Shown: positions 50,391 to 58,465 of the stretch, piece by piece
Numbering within the stretch: the stretch's first letter is position 1
Layout of the letters: every line of letters starts with the position of its first letter
Assembly (NCBI GenBank): GCA_052146815.1
Contig: JBKQMG010000026.1
Coordinates: 1 to 64,000 of the forward strand
DNA length: 64,000 bases
Direction: 5' to 3'
Origin: DATJZH01 sp052146815
GTDB lineage: Bacteria; Actinomycetota; Actinomycetes; Streptosporangiales; Streptosporangiaceae
Position numbers and translations under genes: made by a program
The notes under the pieces: model-generated
Seen by the model: the letters and a program-made list of their open reading frames with translations, nothing else
Told to the model about the DNA's origin: nothing
Database searches by the model: none

Positions 50391-51140
50391 CTAGCCGCTG
50401 ACGTGGCCGCCGATAAGGCTGCCCACCGCGAAGGTCACCGCGATGGCCAGGCCGCCCAGCGCCAGCTGGCGCAGCCCTGAGCGCAGCAGCGGCCGGCCCG
50501 TGAGCCGTCCCACCACCATTCCCCCCGCGACCAGGGCCACGGCCGTCAGGCCCAGCGCGGCCGCCAGCACCGAAAGCCCCGCCAGATACGGCAGCAGCGG
50601 CACGAGCGCGCCGAGGGAGAACGCCACCAGCGACGAGGCCCCCGCCAGCACCGCCGACGGCAGCTCGAAGGGATCGACGCCGAGTTCCTCGCGGGTGTGT
50701 ACGCGCAGGGCGGTATCGGGATCACGTGACACCGCGGCGGCCATCCGGGCCGCGGTATCCGGGTCGGCACCGTACCCGCGGAACGTGCCGGCCAGCTCGT
50801 CCTGCTCGGCCGCGGGAAACCGGCTGTGCATCCTGCGCTCGACGGCCACCTCGGCGTGCACCAGCTCGTTCTGGTTGGTGACCGACAGGTACTCACCCGT
50901 GCCCATCGAGAAGGCCCCGGCGACCAGGGCCGCGGCGCCGGTCAGCACGATGGTGCGGGGCGCCACGCCGCCGCCGCCGAGGCCGGCGATCAGCGACGCG
51001 TTCGTGACCAGCCCGTCGACGGCCCCGAACACCGTCGGGCGCAGCCACCCGCCGGACACGTCGCGATGGCGATGCGACCAGCCGGCCGCGGCGGCCGCGG
51101 CGCCGACCTCCTGAACCGGTTCCTGCATCTGCTCGCCCAC
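50391..51140 (-). CDS. VIT1/CCC1-family iron/manganese transporter
   Basis: A 249-residue membrane protein of the VIT1/CCC1 family, which moves Fe2+ or Mn2+ out of the cytoplasm. The first helix DGLVTNASLIAGLGGGGV and MGTGEYLSVTNQNELVHAE are hallmarks, with EL/AGTFRGYGADPDTAARMAAAVSRDPDTALRVHTREELGVDPFEL as the cytoplasmic metal-binding module. Three C-terminal helices follow. It is convergent with apbE, with a 12-base gap. The neighbouring flavin electron-transfer genes make an iron-linked role likely. Confidence 0.86.
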   Translation of the reverse strand: MGEQMQEPVQEVGAAAAAAGWSHRHRDVSGGWLRPTVFGAVDGLVTNASLIAGLGGGGVAPRTIVLTGAAALVAGAFSMGTGEYLSVTNQNELVHAEVAVERRMHSRFPAAEQDELAGTFRGYGADPDTAARMAAAVSRDPDTALRVHTREELGVDPFELPSAVLAGASSLVAFSLGALVPLLPYLAGLSVLAAALGLTAVALVAGGMVVGRLTGRPLLRSGLRQLALGGLAIAVTFAVGSLIGGHVSG

Positions 51141-51288
51141 GTTGCCTGATTGTCCTCTTCCCGCTCATCAGCCAGATTTGTTCATGGCAGGTTAACCCCG
51201 CTGTGGACCGCACGCCTTCCGGACTGAGGACCCTGAGGTCGCGCCCGGGCCGGCACGGCGCTGGCCGCGCCGAGGAGGTTCTCCCGTC

Positions 51289-52199
51289 ATGAGATCACAC
51301 CACCCGTCCCCGCCTACCGGGCCGGCGCGGCCTGACGCTGCTGGCGCTGACCGCCGTCTGCGCCCTGGCGGCCGCCGGCGGCGCGTCGGCGCACGCAGGC
51401 CACAAGGGCTATTTCCGGCCCGGAGACCTGCTCGTGAGCCGGTCGGTCTACGCGAACGACCCGGCCGCCATCCAGCCCGGCGTCACGGTCCTGCCGCCAG
51501 GATGGACCAGCGGCTGCGTCGTGGCCACTGATAACGCCGCCTACCCGCAGGTGTGGAACAACGCACTTGCTGACGGCAGTTTCGGGGTCACCTCAAGGAT
51601 CTTCCTGGACCAGATCACCCCGGATGGCGCGCTGGTGAGCACGCTGCCCGTCCCGGACGGTGCCGGCCGCGGCCCCTCGGAGCGCTCCGGCCGTGACGGT
51701 GACGGCGTCGTCACCAGCTTCTCGTCGAAGTCAGAACTGGCCCTGAACCTGTCGACCAGCGGCCGCGAGGTTACCTTCATGGGCTACGCCGCCCCGCCCG
51801 CCGCTCTCGACGTCTCCAACTCCAACACGCCGGGGGTAATCGACCCGACCAATCCCGTCCCCGGCGCCTACTACCGGGGCGTGGCTGAGCTTGACCAGCA
51901 GGGCAGGTTCCGTTTCACCGAGACCAACGCCTTTAGCGGCAACAACGGCCGGGCCGCGATCCTCAGCGACAGGGCGCCGACCCCAACAGGCTCGTCGCCG
52001 CACCGACAGCCCGGCCGCCGCGGCGCCGGCCGCCGGCGAGACGTTCACCGCCATCCGCTCGGCCGGCTTCGGCAAGGTACTGCGCGGTGTGAGCTTCACC
52101 CCGGAACGGGCGCGGGCTGGCGTCGCGGCCGCTGACCCGGCCGCCGCCGGCATTAGCATCACGGCACCCGCTGGGCTTCCGGGTCATCCGGAGGCCTAG
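51289..52199 (+). pseudogene. Secreted protein with two frameshifts
   Basis: ATG 51289 starts MRSHHPSPPTG; the signal peptide continues in another frame as RRGLTLLALTAVCALAAAGGASAHAGHKGYFRPGDLLVSRSVYANDPAAIQPG. The mature part runs to NNGRAAILSD and the end (ETFTAIRSAGFGKVLRGVSFTP) is in a third frame, from about 51970. With the frames joined it would be a ~300-residue exported beta-rich protein of a family seen widely in actinobacteria but of unknown function. Both breaks could also be base-calling errors in GC-rich runs. Confidence 0.6.
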
Positions 52200-52241
52200 C
52201 GGCGGGGCCCGGGCTCGCGCGGGGCCCGCGCGGGGCGTGGG

Positions 52242-52628
52242 TCAGGCGTGCTCTTCCTGGCCCGAGTCAGCGCTCTCCTCGGCGATGGCAGCACGGACCT
52301 CGTCCATGTCGACCTCGCGGGCCTTGGCGATCAGCTCCTCCAGGGCAGGCTCGGGCAGCGCGCCCGGCTGCGCGTACAGCACGACACCGTCCCTGACCAC
52401 CATGAGAGTCGGGATCGACGAGATCCCGAAGGCAGCCGCCAGGTTCGGCTGAGCCTCAGTGTCGACCTTGCCGAAGACCGCGTCCTCGTGCCGCTGCGAC
52501 GCCCCGTCGAAGACGGGGCCGAACGTACGGCACGGGCCGCACCATGACGCCCAGAAGTCAATCAGGGTCAGGCCTTCGCCCGATACCACGGAGTCGAAGT
52601 TCTCGGCGGTGAGCTCGACTGTCGCCAT
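52242..52628 (-). CDS. trxA: Thioredoxin
   Basis: A 128-residue thioredoxin with the active-site WCGPC at 29-33, the preceding LIDFWAS, and cis-Pro in SSIPTLMVVRDG. It reduces protein disulfides with NADPH-derived electrons through thioredoxin reductase. I start it at ATG 52628, which has GGAGAGGAACC upstream; longer frames reach back through Gly/Ala text. A 15-residue acidic tail (EVRAAIAEESADSGQEEHA) follows the fold. It is convergent with the broken secreted-protein gene. Confidence 0.93.
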   Translation of the reverse strand: MATVELTAENFDSVVSGEGLTLIDFWASWCGPCRTFGPVFDGASQRHEDAVFGKVDTEAQPNLAAAFGISSIPTLMVVRDGVVLYAQPGALPEPALEELIAKAREVDMDEVRAAIAEESADSGQEEHA

Positions 52629-52728
52629 CGCTGGTTCCTCTCCTGCTCGGGTGGCATCGGCGTCGATGCCCATACGGGCGTCGAACGACGGGCCGGCCGC
52701 GGGCATTCCCGCCGCCGGAGCGCGGGTA

Positions 52729-53235
52729 TCAGACCCCGACTGTCCCATCGATGCCCTCGCGCAGGAAATCCGCGTGCCCGTTATGCCGGGCATATTCGTG
52801 GATCAGGTGCAGCATGACCAGCCGCAGGGACACGTCCTCGCCCCAGCCGGGGTGGTAGACCTTGACGTCCAGCGAGTCCGCCTTCCGCTCGATCTGCCGG
52901 GCGTGCTCGACCTCGTCCTGCCAGGCGGCGAAGGCCTCGGACCGGGTTGCGGCGCTCGCGTCGTACGCGGCCTGGTAGTCGCCGTCGCCGGACCACAGGA
53001 GCGGGATGTCCTCGCCGTTGATCACCCGGCGGAACCAGGCACGCTCCACCTCGGCCATGTGCCGGACCAGGCCGAGCAGCGAGAGCGCCGACGGCGGCAT
53101 CGACTGACGGCGCAGCTCCGCATCGCTGAGGCCGTCGCATTTCATGGCGAGCGTCGCGCGATGGTAGTCGAGGAAAGTACGCAGCATCTCCCGCTCGCCA
53201 GCAGTCAGGGGCGGCTCGGGGCGTTCGGTGGTCAC
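52729..53235 (-). CDS. DinB/DUF664-family protein
   Basis: A 168-residue four-helix-bundle protein of the DinB-like DUF664 group, related to mycothiol- or bacillithiol-dependent enzymes with a metal site. SMPPSALSLLGLVRHMAEVERAWFRRVINGED and LRLVMLHLIHEYARHNGHADFLREGIDG supply the expected His ligands. GGTTCCTC-type spacing before its start is acceptable; the start at 53235 (GTG) is read from ATGTTGACC-like context. It follows the thioredoxin gene in the same direction. Substrate unknown. Confidence 0.82.
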   Translation of the reverse strand: MTTERPEPPLTAGEREMLRTFLDYHRATLAMKCDGLSDAELRRQSMPPSALSLLGLVRHMAEVERAWFRRVINGEDIPLLWSGDGDYQAAYDASAATRSEAFAAWQDEVEHARQIERKADSLDVKVYHPGWGEDVSLRLVMLHLIHEYARHNGHADFLREGIDGTVGV

Positions 53236-53434
53236 GGCTGAATCCTTCCGGGGCTGGAGCGGGGCGGCCCCCAGAGTATGCAGCAGTCCCGGACCTACGC
53301 CTCGCGGCCGCCGAGGCGCAGGTCCGGGACTATGGCTGCTGACAGCCCGTAGTGGTGAGCTGACCGCTCCGCAGGCGGCCGGGGGGGAGGAGGGAGGGAG
53401 GGAAGTGCGGTCAGCGGTGCGCGGGTGCGGCCGG

Positions 53435-53671
53435 CTACCTGGCGGCGCCGACCAGCTCGCGCTCGGCGGCGTCCTCCTGCTCTGCCTGCGTCCAGGAGGG
53501 GGCTGCGGGGTGGCTGGCGACGGCCACCGCGGCGGCCCGGACGGCGCCGCGGGCAGGGGCAGCGGCCCCGGAGCGGGTGTCAGGGTGCCTGATCACCAGC
53601 CACAGCGGGATCATGGTCACGGCCAGGAAGAAGAGCGCGGCCAGGGGGATGTTGAGCCAAAACCAGGTCAT
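53435..53671 (-). CDS. Small single-helix membrane protein
   Basis: A 78-residue protein whose first 25 residues (MTWFWLNIPLAALFFLAVTMIPLWLVI) form a membrane helix, followed by an Ala-rich cytoplasmic tail. Short proteins with the same MTWFWLNIPL start are common in Streptomyces-type genomes. GGAGG at six bases precedes the ATG on the minus strand. Function unknown. Confidence 0.65.
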   Translation of the reverse strand: MTWFWLNIPLAALFFLAVTMIPLWLVIRHPDTRSGAAAPARGAVRAAAVAVASHPAAPSWTQAEQEDAAERELVGAAR

Positions 53672-53706
53672 TGCCAGCCTCCGTGAGGATCATCTTTTCG
53701 ATTACC

Positions 53707-54240
53707 TCAAGCATCGCCGCCTGAGTTCTGGAGATCTTCTGAGCCGCTTGTGCGGCAGCCATGACCTCGTCGCTCCCCCGCCGGCCTGGCGCTGCCGGGG
53801 GTTAGGGCCCAGGTCAGCAGCGGGGGTTGCGCAGGACGGGGCCCGGTGAAAGCGCCGATGGTGCGCGGCGCGACCTTGCCGTAGTGGCGGTCACCGCCGA
53901 AGGTGGCGCCGTTGTGCATGTTGCCGAACTCCCACGCGCAGCCGCCGCCGGTTCTGGTCAGCGTGAAGAACGGGCAGAAGTGCCCAGGGCCATGGGCGGC
54001 AGGACACAGCCCTTCCCGCTGAGCACGTCGCAGCTGGTGTTGAACTCGGTCGCGCCATCGGTCATGAACTGGATCTGCGGGTATCTGTGGCCGCCCGTCG
54101 TCGGCTGCTGCTGGAGGATCGGCGGGCAGTGCACTTCGAACGCCAGCCCGGCCCGCTCGAAGGCAGCCCGGAAGACGCTGGCGAGGTCAGTGGTGAACGC
54201 AGCCAGGTCCACCGGCTCGTACCGGGCCTGGCTGCGGCCG
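53707..54240 (-). pseudogene. Mosaic: kinase fragment joined to the end of a secreted protein
   Basis: Read on the minus strand, SQARYEPVDLAAFTTDLASVFRAAFERAGLAFEVHCPP is an internal piece of a multi-sensor histidine kinase (the segment before its ATPase). In the same frame it continues as YPQIQFMTDGATEFNTSCDVLSGKGCVLPPMA and, after one frameshift near 53985, as GHFCPFFTLTRTGGGCAWEFGNMHNGATFGGDRHYGKVAPRTIGAFTGP, the C-terminus of a Cys-rich secreted protein. Neither gene is complete; the joint is in frame near 54100. Confidence 0.6.
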
Positions 54241-54284
54241 GCTCCAGGCTGCGCTCATCGGCCCGACGCCCCTTCCGTCGGCAA

Positions 54285-54614
54285 ACCCTGCCGGCCACCG
54301 CGGCCGGTGCAAGCGTTCGGGCGGTGCAGGAAGGCCTGCGCTCGGCCCTGAGCCAGCGGCCTGCCGCACTGGTCGTCGACATGACTCCCACGATATTTTG
54401 CCACTCTGCTGGGGTCCGGGCGGTCATGCTCACCCACCGTGAGGCAGCGGACGCGGGCTGTGAGGTGAGGTTGGTGATCAGCTCACCCGGAGTCATGCGG
54501 GTCTTTTCCATCATCGGCGCCGATCAGCTGGCCGAGGTGCACTCGGGCCTGGCCAGTGCCCTGCACGCCACTGCCGCCCAGGGGCCGGACGCCAACGGGT
54601 CCAATGGGACATAG
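54285..54614 (+). pseudogene. STAS-domain anti-sigma antagonist fragment
   Basis: VRAVQEGLRSALSQRPAALVVDMTPTIFCHSAGVRAVMLTHREAADAGCEVRLVISSPGVMRVFSIIGADQLAEVHSGLASAL is the C-terminal three quarters of a STAS domain, with the phosphorylatable Ser in FCHSAGVRA. The first beta strand and start codon are missing. Its lost 5' end meets the lost 5' end of the kinase fragment on the other strand, so one deletion may have removed both. Confidence 0.6.
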
Positions 54615-54787
54615 GGGCCGGCAGCACGGGGCCGGACAGCAACGGGCCGGCCTCACCGGGCGGTCAGTGAGCCTTCATTCCTGAGCTGCACCGCCCCTGA
54701 GCCCCGCCATCCTTGCCCTCGCCAGCCCGGCCCCACGAGTCCCGGCAATCGCGAGTCCCGCCCCTCATCAGCCGCGGCGCGCGGGCC

Positions 54788-55731
54788 TCACAGCTTCTGA
54801 TGTACGCGGATTGTCGTGCCGTCCGGCGTGCGGAAGATCTGGACCAGGTCGCAGGACTGGTTGGCCAGCCACAGGCCGGCGCCGGCGTAGGGGTCGGGGG
54901 GCAGCAGGCCTGCTAGCGGCTCGGTGAGCTGGCCCTGGTCGGTCACCTCGCAGACCAGGGACTTGCCGTCGGCCCACAGGTGAAGCTCGCCCCGCCCGCC
55001 GCCATGCTGCAGGCTGTTGGTGGCGATCTCGTTCACGGCCGCCACCAGCGAGGGGACGCACCGCTCGGCCACGCCGGCCCGGCGCGCGTGATCGGCCACG
55101 AACAGCCGCACGCGGCCGAGGCCGCCTGGCTCAAAACGCATGGCCGCCGCATCAGCGGGCCGGGGCGGCGGCAGCCGGGAGAAAGGCTCGTCAGGCTCCA
55201 CCGGACGGTAAGCGGCGGAAGCCTCCCGGTCCTGGCCGCTGACCACGAACGGATGGGTGCGGCGCGCCCCGTCGATCACGCCGGCGGGCAGTGCCGCGAC
55301 GTCGTAGGGCACATCAGCCCGAGCGGCACCGAGGGGCCGAAGGCGACGTTCAGCAGCGCCTCTTCCAGCTGGCACTCGGCGAGCTCCGCCGGTGACCGGC
55401 CGGGATCGGCCAGCTCGCTGATCCCCCACCGCCGCGCGGCTCCGTCGGCCGCCGCGGCGAACCGCCGCCAGACGGCGATGACCCGTGCGGGGTTGGCGCC
55501 GGCCTCGGCCATGTCGGCGAAGCTCACCTGGCCGGCCAGGCCGCCGAGCTCTCGGCGCAGCATCTCGATCTTCGGGCTGCTGACGACCACGAGGACCGGC
55601 TCCGCGGCGTCGACCGCCCGGCTGATGAAGGAAAGGGTCCCGGCTAGGTACTCGGCCATTCCCGAGTACAGGAAAGCCTCATGGCGGTAGGCGCCTGCGT
55701 TTCCTCCCGCAGGCTCCTGCAGCAGGTCCAT
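54788..55731 (-). pseudogene. MEDS-HATPase sensor protein with one frameshift
   Basis: From ATG 55731 (GGGAG eight bases upstream) the MEDS domain reads YRHEAFLYSGMAEYLAGTLSFISRAVDAAEPVLVVVSSPKIEMLRREL to LMCP. Then a one-base shift near 55305 leads to YDVAALPAGVIDGARRTHP and a histidine-kinase-like ATPase (SLVAAVNEIATNSLQHGGGRGELHLWADGKSLVCEVTDQG; GAGLWLANQSCDLVQIFRT). Joined, it is a 314-residue anti-sigma-regulator type protein. Only one base separates it from an intact gene, so error or very recent mutation is possible. Confidence 0.68.
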
Positions 55732-55926
55732 TGCGGCATCTCCCGCGCCATCGTGGCCGTTGCGGCCCGCGCAGGCGTTCTCGCCTGCCAGGCGCCTGAT
55801 CATCTGCCTGGACATTGTACGGTGCCCCCGGCCGGGGAAGCGGCCGGTGCCTACTGACCGCCGACCGCGGATCAACTGACCGGCCAGGCCTGCCTGCGGG
55901 CCGGGCGCCCGCCGCGGCGGCTGATC

Positions 55927-56712
55927 TCAGGGGGTCGTGAAGCGGTACCCGTCACCCAGGAGCCGGGGCAGCACGACCCGAAGCGCCTGAACCGTCTCCG
56001 AGCGATTGCCGCCGCCATCATGCTCGAGGATGATCGATCCGGGCCGGGTGTTCGTCATGATGTTGCGGATGATGCTGGCAGTTCCCGGCTCGGCCCAGTC
56101 ACGCGGATCGACTGACCAGTCCAGCGGCACCATTTTCATGTGCTCGCACTGCCGGATCACGTCCGCAGACCACGCCCCGTACGGGGCGCGGAACAGGTCC
56201 GGCTGCACGCCGGTCGCCTGGTGGATTTCATGGCTGGCGCGGGCCAGCTCGTCGTGTACCTCGTGGCGGCGCATCACGGTCAGATCGGCATGAGTCCAGG
56301 TGTGATTGGCGATCTTGTGGCCGGCCTGGTGGACTTCGCGGGCCAGCTGCGGGTAGGCGGCCACGTGCAGGCCGATCATGGAGAAGGTCGCCGTCACGCC
56401 GTAGCGGTGCAGCACCGCCAGCACCTGCGGCGTATACACCGGGTCAGGGCCGTCGTCGATGGTCAGGGCGATCGCCTTGGCGGCATCGTCTACGTAGTAG
56501 AGCGGCCGGTCCAGCGGGTAGGACGGGCCAACGTGATGGACGGGCACGCGGCGGCGGACGGCCACCTCGCGTACCGGGGCCCCCGGCCGACCGCCTACCA
56601 GCCGCGGCAGCAGCCCGGTCGTCAGCGTGATGGCGCCCGCGGCCAGGATTACCCGCCTCCTGCGCGCCGCGAAGACGGTGAAGGAATCAGCGGGGAACGC
56701 GGAACCGGTCAT
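55927..56712 (-). CDS. Polysaccharide deacetylase (NodB domain)
   Basis: A 261-residue secreted or membrane-anchored deacetylase. An RRRR-type N-terminal signal region (FAARRRRVILAAGAITLTTGLLP) precedes the NodB domain: TIDDGPD (catalytic/metal Asp, 84-90), HTWTHADL (His pair), RAPYGAW and IILEHDGG. Relatives remove acetyl groups from peptidoglycan or chitin-like polymers. The start at 56712 is favoured, but frame and composition allow ATG 56790 as well. No other wall-modifying gene is adjacent. Confidence 0.84.
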   Translation of the reverse strand: MTGSAFPADSFTVFAARRRRVILAAGAITLTTGLLPRLVGGRPGAPVREVAVRRRVPVHHVGPSYPLDRPLYYVDDAAKAIALTIDDGPDPVYTPQVLAVLHRYGVTATFSMIGLHVAAYPQLAREVHQAGHKIANHTWTHADLTVMRRHEVHDELARASHEIHQATGVQPDLFRAPYGAWSADVIRQCEHMKMVPLDWSVDPRDWAEPGTASIIRNIMTNTRPGSIILEHDGGGNRSETVQALRVVLPRLLGDGYRFTTP

Positions 56713-57105
56713 CAGCACCCCGGCCTGTTGTGTGCCATAAGCCGGCACGCCCGTCAATAGCAGTGGGAAATTGTGTTCTACGGAAATCATGCGGGAATTG
56801 CCGGATAAGGCGAAGTACATCCGGCCGCGTGTCGCCCGCAGGCCCGCGACGGTCCCCGCCGCCGGCACGGCGGCCGGCATATCCCCTGCGCAACACGCCC
56901 GCGGCGCGCCAGCGCCTCATTCCGGCTTCTATTGCTCACGCTGGGTTACCGTGGGACATGTGCGCCGATACGCCGTTCCGCTACTGCCTGTCGTGCTTAT
57001 CCGGCTCGCGGGCGCCCGGCAGGCTCGCCGGTCACGGCCCCGCCGTGGCGTCGCGACTGCCGCGGGACGTGCTCGCGGCAGTCGCCTCAGCCTGCTGGCG
57101 GTCGC
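56713..57105. other. Intergenic region, no supported gene
   Basis: This 393-base stretch lies upstream of the deacetylase. On the minus strand it contains TTGACG about 50 bases before the deacetylase start and a relatively AT-rich part around 56760-56815, so promoters are likely here. I see no protein-like frame and no strong hairpin. Confidence 0.4.
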
Positions 57106-57327
57106 ATGACCGCTCCGGATGACCTGGGCAAGCCCGAGGCGGCCCTGGCTGATCACGCCGGCAGCGTGCTGTGCCGCCTCCTCGTCGCCCATCCCGAAGT
57201 CGCCGGGATCGAGATCCTCGGCCAGACCCAGATGCCCGACGGCGCCATCTCCTACTCCCTGGGCGTGATCCTGCCGGGCGGCCGCGAGCTGTTCGTCGAT
57301 GTGGAAGACGCGCCGTGGCCGGGCTGA
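57106..57327 (+). CDS. Small protein of unknown function
   Basis: A 73-residue acidic protein starting at ATG 57106: MTAPDDLGKPEAALADHAGSVLCRLLVAHPEVAGIEILGQTQMPDGAISYSLGVILPGGRELFVDVEDAPWPG. The mixed composition and predicted beta/alpha pattern look protein-like. There is no good ribosome site, and I do not know the family. Confidence 0.5.
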   Translation: MTAPDDLGKPEAALADHAGSVLCRLLVAHPEVAGIEILGQTQMPDGAISYSLGVILPGGRELFVDVEDAPWPG

Positions 57328-57338
57328 GCGCCTGACGT

Positions 57339-57795
57339 CTAGCGGGCCACCGCGATAACCTGCTTGATCGTCTCGGGCTGCCGGAGCACGCGCAGCGTCA
57401 GGTGGGCGACGTCGGCGCGCGACATGACAAGGCCGCGCCGCAGGTTCTGCCCGGTCGCCGTCCAGTACGTGCCGGTAAGCTGCTGGTTAGTGAGCCGCGC
57501 CGGGCGCACGATGGTCCAGTCCAGCCGGCTGTCGCGGATGGCGTCTTCCATGAGCGCGCGGTCGGCGTAGATCCGGCGGAGCGCGATCTTAATCAGGGGC
57601 TGAGCAGGTATCGCATCACCGGTCCGTCGCCCGGGTCGTGCCGGGGCGGATCCGGCCGGCCCGGCGAGCGCGTGGTGAAACCGGGCCGGCGTCCGGATTG
57701 CGCACGATCGCGGTGACGTCATGGCCCGCGGCGAGAGCCTGGTCCAGCACTTGGCGGCCGATTCCGCCGGTGGCTGCGATGATCGCGAGCTTCAT
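57339..57795 (-). pseudogene. NAD(P)-dependent oxidoreductase, internal deletion and frameshift
   Basis: The N-terminus from ATG 57795 is a Rossmann start (MKLAIIAATGGIGRQVLDQALAAGHDVTAIVRNPD). After ~40 residues it breaks. The C-terminus in another frame, IKIALRRIYADRALMEDAIRDSRLDWTIVRPARLTNQQLTGTYW to the stop at 57339, is the end of an NmrA/SDR-type NAD(P)-binding protein. About 85 central residues are missing. It is divergent from a MarR gene, so the pair was probably a repressor and its target. Confidence 0.7.
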
Positions 57796-57834
57796 TTTCC
57801 GGCTCCCTGATATCTTGTCCTCCCGATGCCGTAC

Positions 57835-57840
57835 TATACT
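57835..57840 (+). promoter_or_regulatory. -10 element for the MarR gene
   Basis: TATACT lies 13 bases before the MarR ATG, giving a very short leader. An imperfect TTGTCC at 57815 is too close to be a normal -35. The AT-rich TACTATACTAGG segment is also the likely MarR binding site between the divergent genes. Confidence 0.4.
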
Positions 57841-57853
57841 AGGAACCGATTAT

Positions 57854-58345
57854 ATGGATTCCGAATCTTCTGATGATGCGCCGTCGGCGCGGACGCACCG
57901 GCGGCTGACCGCCGCGATCAGGGAGTCACTGCGCGACCTGAGCGTCCAGTTGTCGCTGCTCAACCACCACGTCAGCGATCGCCTGGATCTCAATGACGTC
58001 GATCTTGAGTGCCTGGACCTCATCGTCCGGCACGGGCCGCTCAGCCCGAGCGCCATCGCCAGGCGCGCCGGGATCCATCCCGCCACCATGACCGGGATCC
58101 TCGACCGGCTCGAACGGGGCGGCTGGGTGGCCCGCGACCGCGACCCCGCCGACCGCCGTGCCGTCGCGGTCCGGGCCCTGCGCGAGCGGAACGCGGAGGT
58201 GCTGCGCCTGTACGGCGGCATGAACGCGTCGCTCGACGAGATCTGCGCCCGGTACGGCGACGCTGAGCTCGGCGTGCTGGCCGACTTCCTGCGCCGCACT
58301 GCCGAGGCGGGCCGCCGGGCCACCGGCGAGCTGGCCGGCGACTGA
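57854..58345 (+). CDS. MarR-family transcriptional regulator
   Basis: A 163-residue winged-helix regulator: DLECLDLIVRHGPLSPSAIARRAGIHPATMTGILDRLERGGWVARDRDPADRRAVAVRALRERNAE covers the DNA-binding helix and the beta-wing (DPADRRAVAV). It starts at ATG 57854. It is divergent from the broken oxidoreductase; MarR proteins typically repress the divergent gene until an aromatic ligand binds. Its target may now be lost. Confidence 0.88.
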   Translation: MDSESSDDAPSARTHRRLTAAIRESLRDLSVQLSLLNHHVSDRLDLNDVDLECLDLIVRHGPLSPSAIARRAGIHPATMTGILDRLERGGWVARDRDPADRRAVAVRALRERNAEVLRLYGGMNASLDEICARYGDAELGVLADFLRRTAEAGRRATGELAGD

Positions 58346-58413
58346 GCTATCGGCCGCACCGGCCGCGGCTCCTCACACGCCGGGCCGGCTGAATGCACCG
58401 CCGAGATCACCTG

Positions 58414-58455
58414 TGCAGTTACTATTTGCAATTGCACAACTGCAGAAAGTAACTG
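58414..58455. promoter_or_regulatory. Nested palindromes overlapping the start region of the Tat-hydrolase gene
   Basis: TGCAATTGCA (58427-58436) is flanked by TGCAGTT (58414-58420) / AACTGCA (58438-58444), and outside by CAGTTACT (58416-58423) / AGTAACTG (58448-58455). All end about ten bases before the TTG at 58466. The arrangement is typical of one or two overlapping operators for a dimeric repressor. Confidence 0.6.
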
Positions 58456-58465
58456 AGGGGGCACG

